Below, one piece after another: positions 46,366-58,030 of a stretch of DNA of 64,000 nt (positions within the stretch are counted from its first letter, which is position 1; the number at the start of each line of letters is the position of its first letter). The notes beneath the pieces are model-generated. The model saw nothing but the letters and a program-made list of their open reading frames with translations, was not told the origin of the DNA and searched no databases. The DNA is taken from NCBI GenBank assembly GCA_032433765.1, contig JAVIAB010000124.1:97239202-97303201 (forward strand), read 5' to 3'. The position numbers were made by a program, and so were the translations under genes. Source of the DNA: Megaustenia siamemsis. Lineage: Eukaryota; Mollusca; Gastropoda; Stylommatophora; Ariophantidae.

Positions 46366-47561
46366 CCCGATGTCTAACCATATTGGATAAGGAGGAGAGT
46401 GCAGGGACTCACGGCTGATGTGAAACCAATCAGTTCAGCACCCAGTGTCACTTCTTGTCTAACCATATTGGATAAGGAGGAGAGTGCAGGGACTCACGGC
46501 TGATGTGAAACCAATCAGTTCAGCACCCAGTGTCACTTCTTGTCTAACCATATTGGATAAGGAGGAGAGTGCAGAGACTCACGACTGATGTGAAACCAAT
46601 CAGTTCAGCACCCAGTGTCACTTCTTGTCTAACCATATTGGATAAGGAGGAGAGTGCAGAGACTCACGACTGATGTGAAACCAATCAGTTCAGCACCCAG
46701 TGTCACTTCTTGTCTAACCATATTGGATAAAGAGGAGAGTGCAGGACTTCACGGCTGATGTGAAACCAATCAGTTCAGCACCCAGTGTCACTTCTTGTCT
46801 AACCATATTGGATAAGGAGGAGAGTGCAGAGACTCACGACTGATGTGAAACCAATCAGTTCAGCATCCAGTGTCACTTCTTGTCTAACCATATTGGATAA
46901 GGAGGAGAGTGCAGGGACTCACGACTGATGTGAAACCAATCAGTTCAGCACCCAGTGTCACTTCTTGTCTAACCATATTGGATAAAGAGGAGAGTGCAGG
47001 ACTTCACGGCTGATGTGAAACCAATCAGTTCAGCACCCTGTGTCACTTCTTGTCTAACCATATTGGATAAAGAGGAGAGTGCAGGACTTCACGGCTGATG
47101 TGAAACCAATCAGTTCAGCACCCAGTGTCACTTCTTGTCTAACCATATTGGATAAGGAGGAGAGTGCAGAGACTCACGACTGATGTGAAACCAATCAGTT
47201 CAGCACCCAGTGTCACTTCTTGTCTAACCATATTGGATAAAGAGGAGAGTGCAGGGACTCACGACTGATGTGAAACCAATCAGTTCAGCACCCAGTGTCA
47301 CTTCTTGTCTAACCATATTGGATAAGGAGGAGAGTGCAGAGACTCACGACTGATGTGAAACCAATCAGTTCAGCACCCAGTGTCACTTCTTGTCTAACCA
47401 TATTGGATAAGGAGGAGAGTGCAGAGACTCACGACTGATGTGAAACCAATCAGTTCAGCACCCAGTGTCACTTCTTGTCTAACCATATTGGATAAGGAGG
47501 AGAGTGCAGAGACTCACGACTGATGTGAAACCAATCAGTTCAGCACCCAGTGTCACTTCTT
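46366..47561. repeat. 85-bp minisatellite, 14 copies
   Basis: The unit of 85 bp contains TCTAACCATATTGGATAAGG, AGGAGAGTGCAG, GACTCACG, CTGATGTGAAACCAATCAG and TTCAGCACCCAGTGTCAC. Copies differ at a few sites (GGGACTC or AGACTC, CGGCTG or CGACTG, GACTTCACGG). Variant mixing suggests repeated expansion. The array grows directly from the SINE end. Confidence 0.97.
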
Positions 47562-47980
47562 CGTGGTGACCTCAGTAACGGACTATAGATGTGGCCACAA
47601 ATGTCAGACTGAAAGTTGGAAGACAAATTCAATTGTCACAACAATATGTTGACATTTGGACATTGCTGCGAACCGATTCACAAAATAAAGTTCACATATT
47701 TAACTAACTTTTCAGGAACAAATGGTAGGCGGCGTGGAGAGATAAGCATGCAACACACATAATACTACATATTTACTGCATGGACAACGTTATTGCACTA
47801 ATGTAAGTTGTCACAAACATAAATGAGCTTTCTTTAAGTTAAAATGGAAACAATTCGTCGAAGTAAACAAAAAAAAAGTTTCAGTCATCTTATACAGGAG
47901 TATTTTGCAATATGTGGTCGTTGGGATCTTGACAGTCGGTTGGTAGCAAGCAGACATGATAAGTCGGTAGGTTGGTAAAA
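47562..47980. other. spacer
   Basis: Nothing recognised. Confidence 0.4.
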
Positions 47981-47984
47981 TTTG

Positions 47985-48205
47985 AGTGTCTTATGTTGGA
48001 TGCTGTTTTACTGAACAGCTTCTCCCGTGGCTGAATCTGCCAATATTAGATAGAGAGATTCGAGCGCAGAATGAGCACAATGTATTTGTTGTGTCTGGCA
48101 TCGTCTTCTTTCTCCTGTGCCTTTGGTCTTCTGAACTTGATATCAGCACTGCCGTGAAAGATGCAATGCTATTTTTAAAATTGTTGTTCTCCATGTGCTA
48201 CTATT
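47985..48205 (-). mobile_element. LINE C-terminal zinc-finger fragment
   Basis: The minus strand encodes NTLCSFCARISLSNIGRFSHG then RSC, the same C-x2-C...H-x4-C finger as in the LINE at 18627-19019. No other part of the polyprotein is recognisable. Confidence 0.75.
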
Positions 48206-49011
48206 TGTAGCCAGATTTTCCCAGTTTCTTTCACTGTTAGCGAATTCACTAAATATTGTACATTTAAATAGTCTTTCTTAAACGTGGCAAACTGAAATTA
48301 ATGACTACTCTTCTAAAGAACTCGCTCCATCAAAGCGTAAGTTAAACATTTTACAGAAGATACATTTATACCTGCTACTCATTGAATAATAAATGAAAAT
48401 ATTAACTGACGAATTAATTGATTCAAGAACAAAACACATTCCTCCACACAAAATAAGCGTGTTTTTATATTTACCATGGATGGATAGTTCAGGCTCAACA
48501 ACCATGGCTATGAAAGTAACACTGAGTGGAATGAAAGAGGCTATGAAGAGGGTTGAAATAATGACAACCATTTTGGCAACCTTTTGGTTCCGGTTAGTTA
48601 TGTTGCTGGTTTTAGTTGCACTTGTTGACAGTTTCCGCCATTTTGTTTTCTCATGAAGTTTAATTACCAAAGTTATCGTACAGACTGTGATGACGATGAA
48701 GGCGCTAAAAGGAATGAACACGTTGTTGATTGTAAAATAAATCGCTTCAGTTTTCTCTCTGTCCTTTGTTGGAACTAGGCCTAGAAGTGTCTTGTTTCTT
48801 TTAGGGTAGAACTTCATGCCGAGTTTGTTGACGACGTAGAGTGGAGCTACACTTGCGATGAGGATGATGAAGATGGAGGCAATCAGAAAAGACACCCTGT
48901 TTGGTGTGACAATACTTTTCACCTGAAAGAAATAAGTTATATAAATATATGTAATGATTATCACAATATATAAATATATATATATATATATATTCTCTCT
49001 CTCTCTATATA

Positions 49012-49747
49012 TATATATCTATCTATCTATTGACCTTTCGAGCCGTAACCGGCCCATAGGGCGTAGACCAAGATACACCTTCTCCTATATGAATTTTTGC
49101 TCTAGCAGTTTTCTTTTAAAGATATTTTATTAAATCTCGCCATCTGTCTCTGTTCTGTGCAAGCAGTTCTATCTCATTGAGGGAGCCGATTCCTGCTGCT
49201 CTTGCCTCTCTCATCAATGTTCTTCTCAGTGTCTCCCTGGGTCTTCCTCTTTTTCTTTTACCTGTTGTTTCCCATATGAGGGCTTGCTTTGCTATTCGAT
49301 TATTATCTCTTCTCATCACATGTCCAACGTATGACCATCGTCTTTTCTTTATTACTGAAGATATTAGTGGTTGATTGGCGATTTCTCTAATTTCCTCGTT
49401 TGTTTTGAATTCGTTCCATTCTATACCAAGTATTTTCCTTAGACATTTATTTTCGAATGCGTTCAACTTTGTTTCTATATCTCTTGTTGTTTTCCAGCTT
49501 TCAGACGCATACGTAAGGGTTGATAGTACATTTGATTTGAATAGCCTAAGTTTTGTGTTTGTGCTAATGAGTTTTGATTTCCACAACTTTTCAAGGCTTC
49601 TGAAAGACATTGCTGCTTTAGCCAGTCTGATTCTAATTTCTTTGCTCGTATCCCCTTCTCGATCAATGTGACTTCCAAGATAGATAAAGTGATCGATCTC
49701 TTCTACTGGTTTGTTTTCCATGTATATTTTGTCACTTGTTGGAATTA
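49012..49747 (-). mobile_element. LINE fragment in GPCR C intron 2
   Basis: Minus-strand open frame: LIPTSDKIYMENKPVEE, YLGSHIDREGD, STLTYASESWKTT, CLRKILGIEWNEF, RRWSYVGHVMRRDNN, GKRKRGRPRETLRRTL and RDRWRDLIKYL, then the CGAGCCGTAACCGGCC 3' UTR and (GATA)n tail. It is the intact-frame counterpart of 6595-7439, and both copies are truncated at nearly the same 5' position. A preceding TA/CT repeat run (48968-49018) joins the tail. Confidence 0.93.
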
Positions 49748-49805
49748 AATATATTAATTTAATCGAATTAATTATATATGCATACATATATATAGTGAAC
49801 GTCAA

Positions 49806-50280
49806 ACAACACGGCTCAAAAACATACCATAGAACTCAATAAAATAAAGGCTATAGTATCAGTCCTTATGTTTGTGAGAATGTTGCTTCTAATCGATCAT
49901 TTTGGGGAAAGAATATATTTACTGTAAGACGATCTAAGAAGTGGAAATGTAGAAACATATGACGCCATCATAAAACAATTACTTTGTAATACAAAACTTA
50001 ATACAACATCAATTTCCCGAATAAAGTCAACGGTTCATATATCTGCGCTCTTATTGCAGCAGCCACTTCAAGTTCACATAAGTTGCATGACCTCGGGGAA
50101 GCGTGTTCTCCATGATAACAATTCTAAGGGCGCAAAATATAAAAAAGAAAAAGAAATTGAAATCCTCCTTCTTTCCTCATCTCGTAACCCTCTGAGTTGT
50201 GTAACCACTGACGTCATAATAGACCCACAACTAAAGGTCATTCTTTGAGACTTTGCTAAGTCGAGGTCTGTTAATTATTT
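49806..50280. other. spacer in GPCR C intron 2
   Basis: No gene or repeat recognised. Confidence 0.4.
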
Positions 50281-50284
50281 GATA

Positions 50285-50383
50285 CTATCTATCTACCTAC
50301 CTACCTACCTACCCGCCCACCCACCTATCCACCTATCTGCCTGTCTGCCTACCTACCTACCTACCTACCTACCTACCTACCTG
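50285..50383. repeat. imperfect (CTAC/CTAT)n array
   Basis: About 24 tetranucleotides, mostly CTAC, with CTAT, CCAC, CTGC and CTGT variants. Confidence 0.95.
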
Positions 50384-50611
50384 TATAATAAACATATTTT
50401 CTTTGAAAGGTCACATGATCAATATAGTTGGTGAAACTAGTTTATTTTCCCCTTTCTCCACAAAAGTCAAAAGATCATCATGTACTGCTTTTACATTTTA
50501 TTTAGAAAGGAAAATAAAATTAAATAAAAAGAATAGCAGGCTAGAGTAGGTAATGCTTGCTCTTCTCATAAAGCTGGCTGTAAACACTGACACGTTGCTT
50601 GCATTCCTAAT

Positions 50612-50795
50612 GACATTCTCATTCCTATTGACATTCTCATTCCAATTGACATTCTCATTCCAATTAACATTCTCATTCCAATTGACATTCTCATTTCAAT
50701 TGACATTCTCATTCCAATTGACATTCTCATTCCAATTTACATTCTCATTCCTATTGACATTCCCATTCCTATTGACATTTTCATTCCAAATTCTC
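50612..50795. repeat. 18-bp minisatellite
   Basis: Ten copies of ATTGACATTCTCATTCCA with substitutions. Because 18 is a multiple of 3, it is open on both strands (forward FSFQLT, reverse NENVNW). The reverse frame continues into the RNase H fragment at 50796-51140. Confidence 0.93.
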
Positions 50796-51140
50796 ACCAG
50801 CTGTTTCCGAACAAGACAAGTTTTGTGTTGGATGATAAGTCTTCTTATACGCCCACTAGGTTTCTCGTTGCTGGCTGTGTCCTTCTTAACTTCCATCTCT
50901 TCTGTCCGAGCGAGTGACACATGGTTGTCGAAGTCCTGCGCTCATCTCACATCTCGAAGGGGTTTAATGATGTCCGTCCGATACATTGGTTGACTGTCTT
51001 CAACGACAGCGCAACTAGCCAACCTGACAGCTCTTTCATTTTCCCGTACTCCCGCATGCCATGGGACGTAGACAAAGTTGACCTTATATATTTTTGACTT
51101 CTGCAATGACTCTACCCATTGCATGCGTACAGATCCCAAT
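50796..51140 (-). mobile_element. LINE RNase H domain fragment
   Basis: The minus strand encodes WVESLQKSKIYKVNFVYVPW then HAGVRENERAVRLASCAV, the retroelement RNase H C-terminal signature (W-PGHxGV-GNE-AD-LAS), with Val for the expected Asp. After a break comes IRRLIIQHKTC, like the end of 24140-24495. The polyprotein reverse transcriptase is absent. Confidence 0.78.
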
Positions 51141-51171
51141 TAAAAACTTATATAAATCATCATCATCATCA

Positions 51172-51600
51172 TCATTATCAAGTACCAGGCCTGTTGGCGT
51201 AGGTGATCATGCCTTTCCACAATTTTCGATCTCGACAGTTATTTATCATTTCTGTTGTTAACCTTCTGCCAAGCCATTCTCTTAAGCTGTCTGTTATCTT
51301 TTCTATTTGCTTCCCTCTATCTCTTCGTCCCTCAATTTTCCCAGTTGTTAAAATATATTCCAGTTGTTCTCTTCTCATTACATGGCCAAACAATGATGGC
51401 TGTTTCTTCCTAATATTGGTAATTAGCTCTCTTTTTGCTTTGGTCACTCTCAGAACATTTTCATAACTCTTCTTAGCTGTCCATGGTATTCTCAGCATTC
51501 TTCTGTAAAACCACATTTCCACAGACTCCAGTGATTCTTGTCTGTTGTCCTATTGTGCATGATTCATATCCATATGTTAAGACTGACTCTACATAACATT
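51172..51600 (-). mobile_element. LINE 3' fragment
   Basis: Minus-strand member of the family at 27350-28185, open 51522-51178: MWFYRRMLRIPWTAKKSYEN, KKQPSLFGHVMRREQLEYIL, RRDRGKQIEKITDSLREW and RKLWKGMITYANRPGT; reversed tail ATCATCATCATCATT at 51158-51178. It lies in intron 2 of GPCR C, about 50 bp from exon 2. Confidence 0.9.
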
Positions 51601-51867
51601 TAATAACTCATTTTCTATTTCTATATAAATACGAATTATATTAAGACAATACCATGAAGGGCTCTGCTATACACAGACATCTCTTTAAGGTAATGATGGC
51701 AGTGATCCAGCCAGTGATTCGTGTGAACGTTGTGTGAGGCCAGCAACTCGTCAGGTACTGAAACTCGATCGTATCAAAGGGTAGGTGTTTAGCAGCAAAA
51801 GCTGGGGTGTAACAGATACTGGTCCACACAAGAGTTATCAGGCATCCAAGGTCGGATATCGCTAGAC

Positions 51868-52489
51868 CTTTAATGATACGTTAGATGTTGTTCCCTTTCG
51901 TTTTTGTTAGTAATCATTGTAATATTTAAACGAACTTTAACAAAACTATAAATAACAAATACTTTCCATCCTTCTGTTGCAATGTAACCGTTTGGCACCA
52001 TAAGTAAACATCAATATGTAATGTATTATTTTTAGAAAAGTCAGGAATTTACAAGTTCGCCAGAGGAAAGATAAAGAGATGTGATATAATAAACAATGAT
52101 CAAATCAGATCTGACATTAAAAAAAACATAGAATGACAGGAAAATAAAGTGGAATTCATCTTATGAGAATAGGATTGAACCAGCTACCATTGCTGAGAAA
52201 AGACTTGGGGGCACAAGAATAGACCATAAATGAAACATATTTAATTAGCACAATCTACCATGAGTCCAGAAAATGCACCTCATTCAGATAAAGGCCTGTA
52301 CTTTCCTCAATCCTGTCATACAATACAGAGCAAGACAAAACGATAGGTTTAGCGAATTCCCTCTGAGTTCAACATTTTGCCTATTTTATGTGCATGGTAA
52401 TGACCGATAAAGTATTGAAGCAACTTGCAAGTTAATATCACAAACAATGAACTTAGAAATGAGGTCGATATAATCCGTCATTAAATACA
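51868..52489. other. spacer upstream of GPCR C exon 2
   Basis: Searched by eye for a TM1 exon on the minus strand (NIS.LG end plus GT donor); none seen. No other gene or repeat. Confidence 0.45.
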
Positions 52490-52695
52490 AAGAGAAACAA
52501 CAAATAAAATGATCTGGTAAAGGGATGCGACTAAAATGGAATTAAAAAACAAAACAGACACAAATCTAGCGTTCGGGGAACAATGGATCCAAGAGCAGGA
52601 CACAAAAAAGAATAGATTGGTGGACTATTAGAAACACTTGGAAACATATTAGCAGCAGGGGCCATGAGAAGCAAAATATCCCAAACTACGAAGTA
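52490..52695 (+). mobile_element. possible LINE C-terminal relic
   Basis: AGAGAAACAACAAATAAAAT, then a TGGAATTAAAAAACAAAAC stretch and AAGAATAGATTGGTGG, parallel 24965-25125 (RQQ-KW..., KR-ID). Many stops; low certainty. Confidence 0.35.
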
Positions 52696-52740
52696 TATCT
52701 GGAGGGGCAATGAGAAAGAAAAGAAAAAAAAACAAAAGTG

Positions 52741-53190
52741 ATGAAAAGAGTTCTTAAATGTTACATAGAGCCAGTCTTACATACGGATGCGAGTCATGGA
52801 CAATAGGACAACAGACAAGAAAATCACTGGAGTCTGTAGAAATGTGGTTTTTTAGAAGAATGTTGAGAATACCATGGGCAACTAAGAAGAATAATGAAGA
52901 GGTTCTGAGAGAGGTCAAAGCAAACAGAGAGCTAATTTCCAATATTAGGAAGAGACAATCATCATTTTTGGCCATGTAATAAGAAGAGAACAAGTTGAAT
53001 ATATTGTACTAATTGGAAAAATTGAGGGACGAAGAGATAGAGGGAAGCAAAGAGAAAAAAATAACAGACAGCTTAAGAGAAGGGCTTGGCAGATGGTCAA
53101 CAACAGAAATGATAAATAGCTGCCGAGATCGAAAGTGTGGAGAGACATGATCACCTACGCCAGTAGGCCCGGTACTTGATGATGATGATG
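52741..53190 (+). mobile_element. LINE 3' fragment
   Basis: Forward family member: MWFFRRMLRIPWATKKNNEE, REVKANRELISNI, then a one-base loss near 52970, QVEYIVLIGKIEG, RRDRGKQRE and shifted RKCGETWSPTPVGPVLDDD-type ending, with the GGCCCGGTACTTGATGATG end and tail. Confidence 0.88.
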
Positions 53191-53191
53191 A

Positions 53192-53550
53192 TTCGTCTCT
53201 CTCTCTCTCTCTCTGCGTTCAGGACTCAATCAGAGTAAGGATTCCAGACTCTCATATGAAGTCAGCTGTCAGGCTAAGTGTGTTGATCGCCCCCACAGAC
53301 AGAACATCACAATCAGAGTCTGTCAGATCCACTCTGACTGAACACCCGTTAATACGTTGCACTGTGTTCTGCGCCAGTGGCCCAGTGCATCCGATTTCAG
53401 CCAGCATTTTATTCGGGTTTGCTTTCCCTAGCCTTTGATTGTCCCCAATCTTCCTGCAAGGCAGCAGATGATCTTTTCTGTCGGGGGATTCTGCCCTTAG
53501 ATGGTAGGCCCTCCCAGGTTTACGAGCACCATCTGCCCGAGTCACTAGAG
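53192..53550 (-). repeat. dispersed element, copy with long GA tail
   Basis: On the minus strand a 97-residue frame (53545-53252) ends ...GAINTLSLTADFI. It is followed by GAGTCTGGAATCC, CTCTGATTGAG and a (GA)n tail at 53194-53214. The last 100 bases match 11284-11480. It may be the 3' end of a retroelement; I recognise no domain. Confidence 0.5.
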
Positions 53551-54245
53551 GTGACTAACACGGACACACAAAAATGTGAGATGTGACTAATACAGACATT
53601 CACACACAAAGATGTGAGATGTGACTAACACAGACATGCACACACAAAGATATGAGATGTGACTAATACAGACATGCACACAGCGATACGAGGCATGACT
53701 AACACTGACACACATCAAGATATATGACACATGACTAACATAAACATGCACATAAAGATATGAGATATAACTGACATTGACATGCACACACAAAGATATG
53801 ACACATGCCTAACATAGACATGCACACAAAGATAAGAGATATGACAAACATAGATAGGCACATACAAAGATATGAGATGGGACTAACATAGCCATGCACA
53901 CACAAGGATATGAGATGTCACAAACACAGACATGCACACACAAAGATATGAGATATGACTAACATAAACATGCACACAAAGATATGAGATATCACTAACC
54001 CAGAAATGCACACACACAGATATGACATATGACTAACACTGGTACACACTAAGATATGAGATATGACTAAACACAGACACACATAAAGATATGAGACATG
54101 ATTAACACGGACACAACGAGATATGAGATATGACTAACATGACACACACCAAGATATGAGCCATGGCCAGCACACACAAGCTAAGATATGAGCCATGGCT
54201 AGGACAGAAACACAGCAAGATATGAGCCATGGCTTCACCAAAAAA
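53551..54245. repeat. diverged 38-40-bp minisatellite
   Basis: About 18 copies of a unit containing GACTAACATAGACATGC, ACACACAAAGATATGAG and ATATG, with much length variation. Copies at the right end (54160-54230) are shortened to AAGATATGAGCCATGGC. Non-coding. Confidence 0.93.
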
Positions 54246-54265
54246 CACCAAAAAATGAACCGTGT

Positions 54266-55789
54266 CTAGCACAGAAACACATTAAAGTGCCCATATGCTT
54301 GGGCTTGTTGTAGTCGGCAGACTCTTCTGAACGTGGGAATCACAGGTTTCGTTAAACAGTTGTCCGGAGATTTGAGAGTGCAGTCTGACCCATAGAACGT
54401 TCTCTTGCATGTACATATTCCCGATCGACTGTTGACAGGTGTCGTTGAAACAGTTGTTCGGACATTTGAGAGTACATATGATGTCACAGCCATCAGAACA
54501 CATCTGTTCGCACTGTAGCCCAAAATTACCATCTGGACAAGAGTCATTACAGGTATAGCCAAGATGTTTACATTGTAGGCATTTTCCAGATTTTTCCTCA
54601 AATAAAGGACAGACACTGAGACAAGACCCGGAACAGTCGTGTCCATAGATCCCATGTGAACAGTAGCCGTGACAAGTACCGATGATGACATTGCAGCCTT
54701 TACTACACCCACTACACACTGCACAAAACGACAAGAATGCTCGTCCAGACAATAGGTGTCTGTAAATGTTTGCACCTCACATACCGTCAGTGCACTGTCG
54801 GCCTGCGAAATGGTCGGTGAGAACGCAATCTTAATGTGTGCCATTGACGTTTGTGTTTTGACTACAATAGTGTTCACAGATAAATTAGGGTAGGATATAT
54901 CATTATACTGGAACACTACTCCGCCACTGTCAGAGAAAGCCTTTAGAGTGGCATTCTTTACCCGAATCATAGTGCTAGCTCGATGATAGATTCGAATGAT
55001 GTGAGTCTTCTGGGGCGCTGCAAAGTTCAGATACCAGTAAACAGAATTGGTTCCACTTCTCCATTGTGTGTGTGTGCAGTCATTGTCATAGAGATTGGTC
55101 TTTGTTTTGCTATTAACTGCGGCCTCTGGTCCACATCCATCTCTTGTATAACAAGCATCAAATGTTTTGTGCATTAAATCGGTCTGGTTTGTGTTCTGTT
55201 TGAGAGCCAGTTTCCGACCCCTGCCAATGTAGTTGGAGCAGATGTTTGCAACTATCGCCCTTTCAATCCGTAACTTGTTGATCAGACCAGCCCCAGGGCA
55301 GAAGGCATCAATCTCGTGCGGACTAACTACAAACCTTGATACATTGTTACATGAGGCAGAACCATTCTGTTTTACCATGAAACTGTCCGGATATTTTAAG
55401 TCATTCGCATAAATCCTAAACCAGGAGCACGGCAAAGATTGATTGAAAGTTGCCTCAACTGATGTAGAATCTGTGTCCGGATTACATGAGGTGTCGTTGC
55501 CATCAAACAGGAAAGTAAGTTCAGATTTTTGGGCATATTTGCAAATAAAATCCAAGTACTGACACTGGGGTCCGAAAATTTTGTGCTGACAACTGTCATT
55601 GTTTGGGCATGTCCCTGTAGTTTTGTCACAAACTAAGCCATTATAGCAGTGACATTGTAACGTACAATTTGTCCCAAACCAACCGGCTGCACAAGTAAGG
55701 TCATTAGCTTCCATTGTTGCCAACGAATAAAGACTTGATCTACAGCGATGGTTAACGAACTGTGTACACACATTTATTATCAAACCCAT
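54266..55789 (-). pseudogene. multiple-EGF / discoidin-like receptor relic
   Basis: Single 1.5-kb stretch on the minus strand. From residue about 30: an EGF-like repeat (CAAGWFGTNCTLQCHC, CDKTTGTCPNND). Then comes a long galactose-binding (F5/8 C-like) region with FLFDGNDTSC, SWFRIYANDL, SVYWYLNFAAPQKTHIIRIYH and CEVQTF near residue 355. After that the main frame loses sense, while the -1/+1 alternative (54752-54430) reads CSGCSKGCNVIIGTCHGYC, GIYGHDCSGSC and FGLQCEQMCSDGC, good EGF repeats. The original frame returns with GICTCKRTFYGSDC. Two indels, near 54700-54760 and 54400-54440, thus split it. Family members (MEGF10-like, frequent in molluscs) are membrane scavenger or adhesion receptors. 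No signal peptide or transmembrane helix is present here. Could be an exon-poor partial gene with sequencing errors. Confidence 0.75.
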
Positions 55790-56482
55790 GTTTACATTTC
55801 AAAAAAATCCGCCATCTCACTGTGGTAACAGATAGCGTGAAATTCTCTAATAGAATGAGATAAACCGTTGGAGACAAGGAAAGTCAACATTGTTTACATG
55901 GCTTGGACGCAAGAAGCGTCCATTTTGGTGCGTCCCATGACGTCCTATGATTCGTGATTCGTCTTAATCTTGCATTATAGCTGAGTTATCCTACAACTGG
56001 GAGATGTGCGGCTTACTGAGTTCTCTAAGTTGTTGAATTTTATAACAATTTGGTGTGTCGGTACATAAGATTGTTAACATTTTGTGATATGAGGTTTAGC
56101 AGCTCATAGAATTTCGTTGTATATTCCTTAAAAAATGTGGGTCAGGTCAGTGCAACAGAGTTGACCAAGACCCTAATTCACATCTACATCATATTTAGGA
56201 TGATGAACAATTAACAACGTGATCAAAGAGTAAAGTCTAGCTGGATCTCAATAGATAGTAAATATAATGTCTGGAAGAAAGGCGTAATTACCGCCATTTG
56301 TCTCCAAGCTGCGACAAAACGCTAGTGTGTCATAGTGGAAGAAAGACAATACATTTACTTGTAATGTATTCATAACAATTTATATTTTCTATTGTTTACA
56401 TAATGATTTCATTTCCTTGTTTTATTCTTGTGTTGCATTCTACTTCTCTTGGTAAATGTATTTCAATATAGATCACGATGTT
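55790..56482. other. spacer upstream of the EGF-like relic
   Basis: Contains a TGACGTCATG palindrome-like site (complement at 55938-55949) and no clear upstream signal-peptide exon. Nothing else recognised. Confidence 0.4.

Positions 56483-56488
<6 letters not shown>

Positions 56489-56566
<78 letters not shown>
56489..56566. repeat. (TA)n microsatellite
   Basis: About 39 TA dinucleotides, uninterrupted. Confidence 0.99.
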
Positions 56567-56569
<3 letters not shown>

Positions 56570-56677
56570 TTAAATAAGAAAAACTGATGACCTTTCATTT
56601 ATAATATTTTATAATGATTCTTACTACAGTGTGATGTACTAAAAATAAGAATTTTCTGTTTAATTAAATTGTTTTGA

Positions 56678-57445
56678 TTGTTATTCCATCTTGCATTACC
56701 AAATTTTATGCGTACGACTCACTTCAATAGTGTCAATAATTCTACGATTGTTCCATACAGAAATCAAACAAATCAGCCGTTTTATCATTCATTAAACTGC
56801 ATTGGACGTAATTCATATCGCTCTTCAGCAAACCACCAGTCTGTGGGCTTTGGAGAATCGATTCATAGCCCATGTTGGCACTCTACATTTGAGAGGGTCA
56901 AACTCATTTCACTTTTTCCTTTAATCACTGGCCTTCTCTTCCACGTTATCCTATGTCCCATCTTCATTCCTCGCTGTGTTATCTTTCTTCGGCTCTCCTA
57001 CTCTTCTTCTCCTTTGCTACCCTTGTTTTTTATATTTTTTTCTCTCCCTCTCTTTCTCTCTCACTCTATCACTTCTTCTCCATGTCCACCCTTTAAGACC
57101 TCTCATTTCTTCTATTCTCATGAGATCCGTTCTAGTTTTTCAATTTTTGGTCACTTTTTGGTTCTCGCCATCCTATATGCCCTTTTTACTGTTTTTTTAT
57201 GTGACCAACAGGCAGGTATGTCTGGTCATTGTTCCTATTCTGTCATTTCCAGATCAGTGTTCCACCGTTTACCTTTCGTGTTTACCTCTCTGTTTATACT
57301 TGTTTGTATTTCTTGTCTGTCTATAATATTTATTGTTTTGTACATAAAGAAGGCAATTGCCGAAACGTCGTTGTTTGTCCATAGTTTTAGTTGCTTAATA
57401 TCATTTTATGTTTATTTTATACGTATTTTAACAGATGTTCTATAA
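56678..57445 (+). other. 255-codon frame of doubtful coding status
   Basis: Open from ATG 56678, rich in Ser, Phe, Leu and Cys because the DNA is a CT-rich strand (56930-57100). It gives several hydrophobic stretches but no conserved motif, and a second frame is open over the same part (56976-57326). Its end includes a hammerhead-core-like motif (57347-57381). I think this is the 3' region of a retroelement rather than a membrane-protein gene. Confidence 0.25.
57340..57382 (+). ncRNA. hammerhead-core-like motif, decayed
   Basis: GGCAATTGCC forms a 3-bp stem with an AATT loop and is followed directly by GAAAC, then GTCGTTGTTTGTC. This matches the stem II-GAAAC-GTC half of hammerhead ribozymes found in Penelope-like elements (family knowledge). 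The upstream CTGATGA half is replaced by ACATAAAGA, so cleavage is not expected. Confidence 0.4.
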
Positions 57446-57619
57446 AGTGATGCTCGTCGTTGAATTTAAATATTGGTCCATCTAATCAGTTGAAAGAATA
57501 AAGTAGTGATATACTTTCATTTCTTTTGGTCTATACTAAAATAGAAGGAATATTACTAAATATATTTCATTGTCAGACACACACAATATATAACCATTAT
57601 AAAAGTGGGTTTTCTTCAG

Positions 57620-58030
57620 CATCATCATCAAGTACCATGCCTACTCGGGTAGTTGACCATGTCTCTCCACAACTTTCAATCGTGACAGTCGTCATTTCAA
57701 TTATTGATCTTCTGCCAAGCCATTCTCTTAAGCTGTCTGGTGTATTTTCTCTTTGCTTCCCTCTATCACTTAGTCCCTCAATTTTCACAGCTGTTACAAT
57801 ATATTCCAGCTGTTTCTTTATCATTACATGCACAAAAATTATGACTGTTTCTTCCTAATATTAGATATTAGCTCTCTTTTTGCTTTGGCCTCTTTCAGAA
57901 CGTTTTCATTACTCTTCTTAGCTATCCATGGTATTCTTAACATTCTTCTGTAAAACCACATTTCTGCATCATCCAGTGATTTTCCTTGTTTTTTGTCCCA
58001 ATTTTCATGATTCATATCCATATGTTAAGA
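57620..58030 (-). mobile_element. LINE 3' fragment
   Basis: Minus-strand member of the family at 27350-28185: AEMWFYRRMLRIPWIAKKSN, KAKRELISNIRKKQS, a shift, then QLEYIVTAVKIEG, SDRGKQRENTPDSL and WGETWSTTRV-type shifted end. The reversed tail is CATCATCATCAAG at 57620-57632. Confidence 0.88.

Larger units (their letters stand above)
48305..51867 (-). pseudogene. chemosensory-like GPCR paralogue C, exons 2 and 3 only
   Basis: Exon 2 is 51867-51653 (215 bp, as in A and B): LAISDLGCL, TSICYTPAFAAKHLPFD, then ITLKRCLCIAEPFM before a GTATTG donor. Exon 3 is 48922-48305 (206 codons with stop) after TTATTTCTTTCAG: VKSIVTPNRV, TM4-TM7, a long third loop with TKWRK, and NSSVNIFIYY. Exon 3 is fully open and closely resembles B. 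No exon 1 (TM1, GIVTN, NIS-LVG-type end) is visible between 51868 and 54250, and an unrelated minus-strand gene follows. In LKRC, Lys replaces the Glu seen in A and B (DRY-equivalent position), and the exon ends PFM instead of PLK. I therefore call a partial duplicate; an unseen distant exon 1 remains possible. Confidence 0.75.

Noticed and set aside
49375..49671. 98-residue plus-strand membrane protein (also at 6787-7083 reversed)
   Set aside because: Antisense shadow of the LINE polyprotein, seen identically at both LINE copies.
53587..53793. Cys/Ser/Tyr-rich repeat protein
   Set aside because: Translation of the 38-40-bp minisatellite.
56678..57445. Multi-pass membrane protein gene
   Set aside because: Hydrophobicity comes from a CT-rich strand, two frames are open together, and there is no conserved motif. 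Kept only as a doubtful frame.
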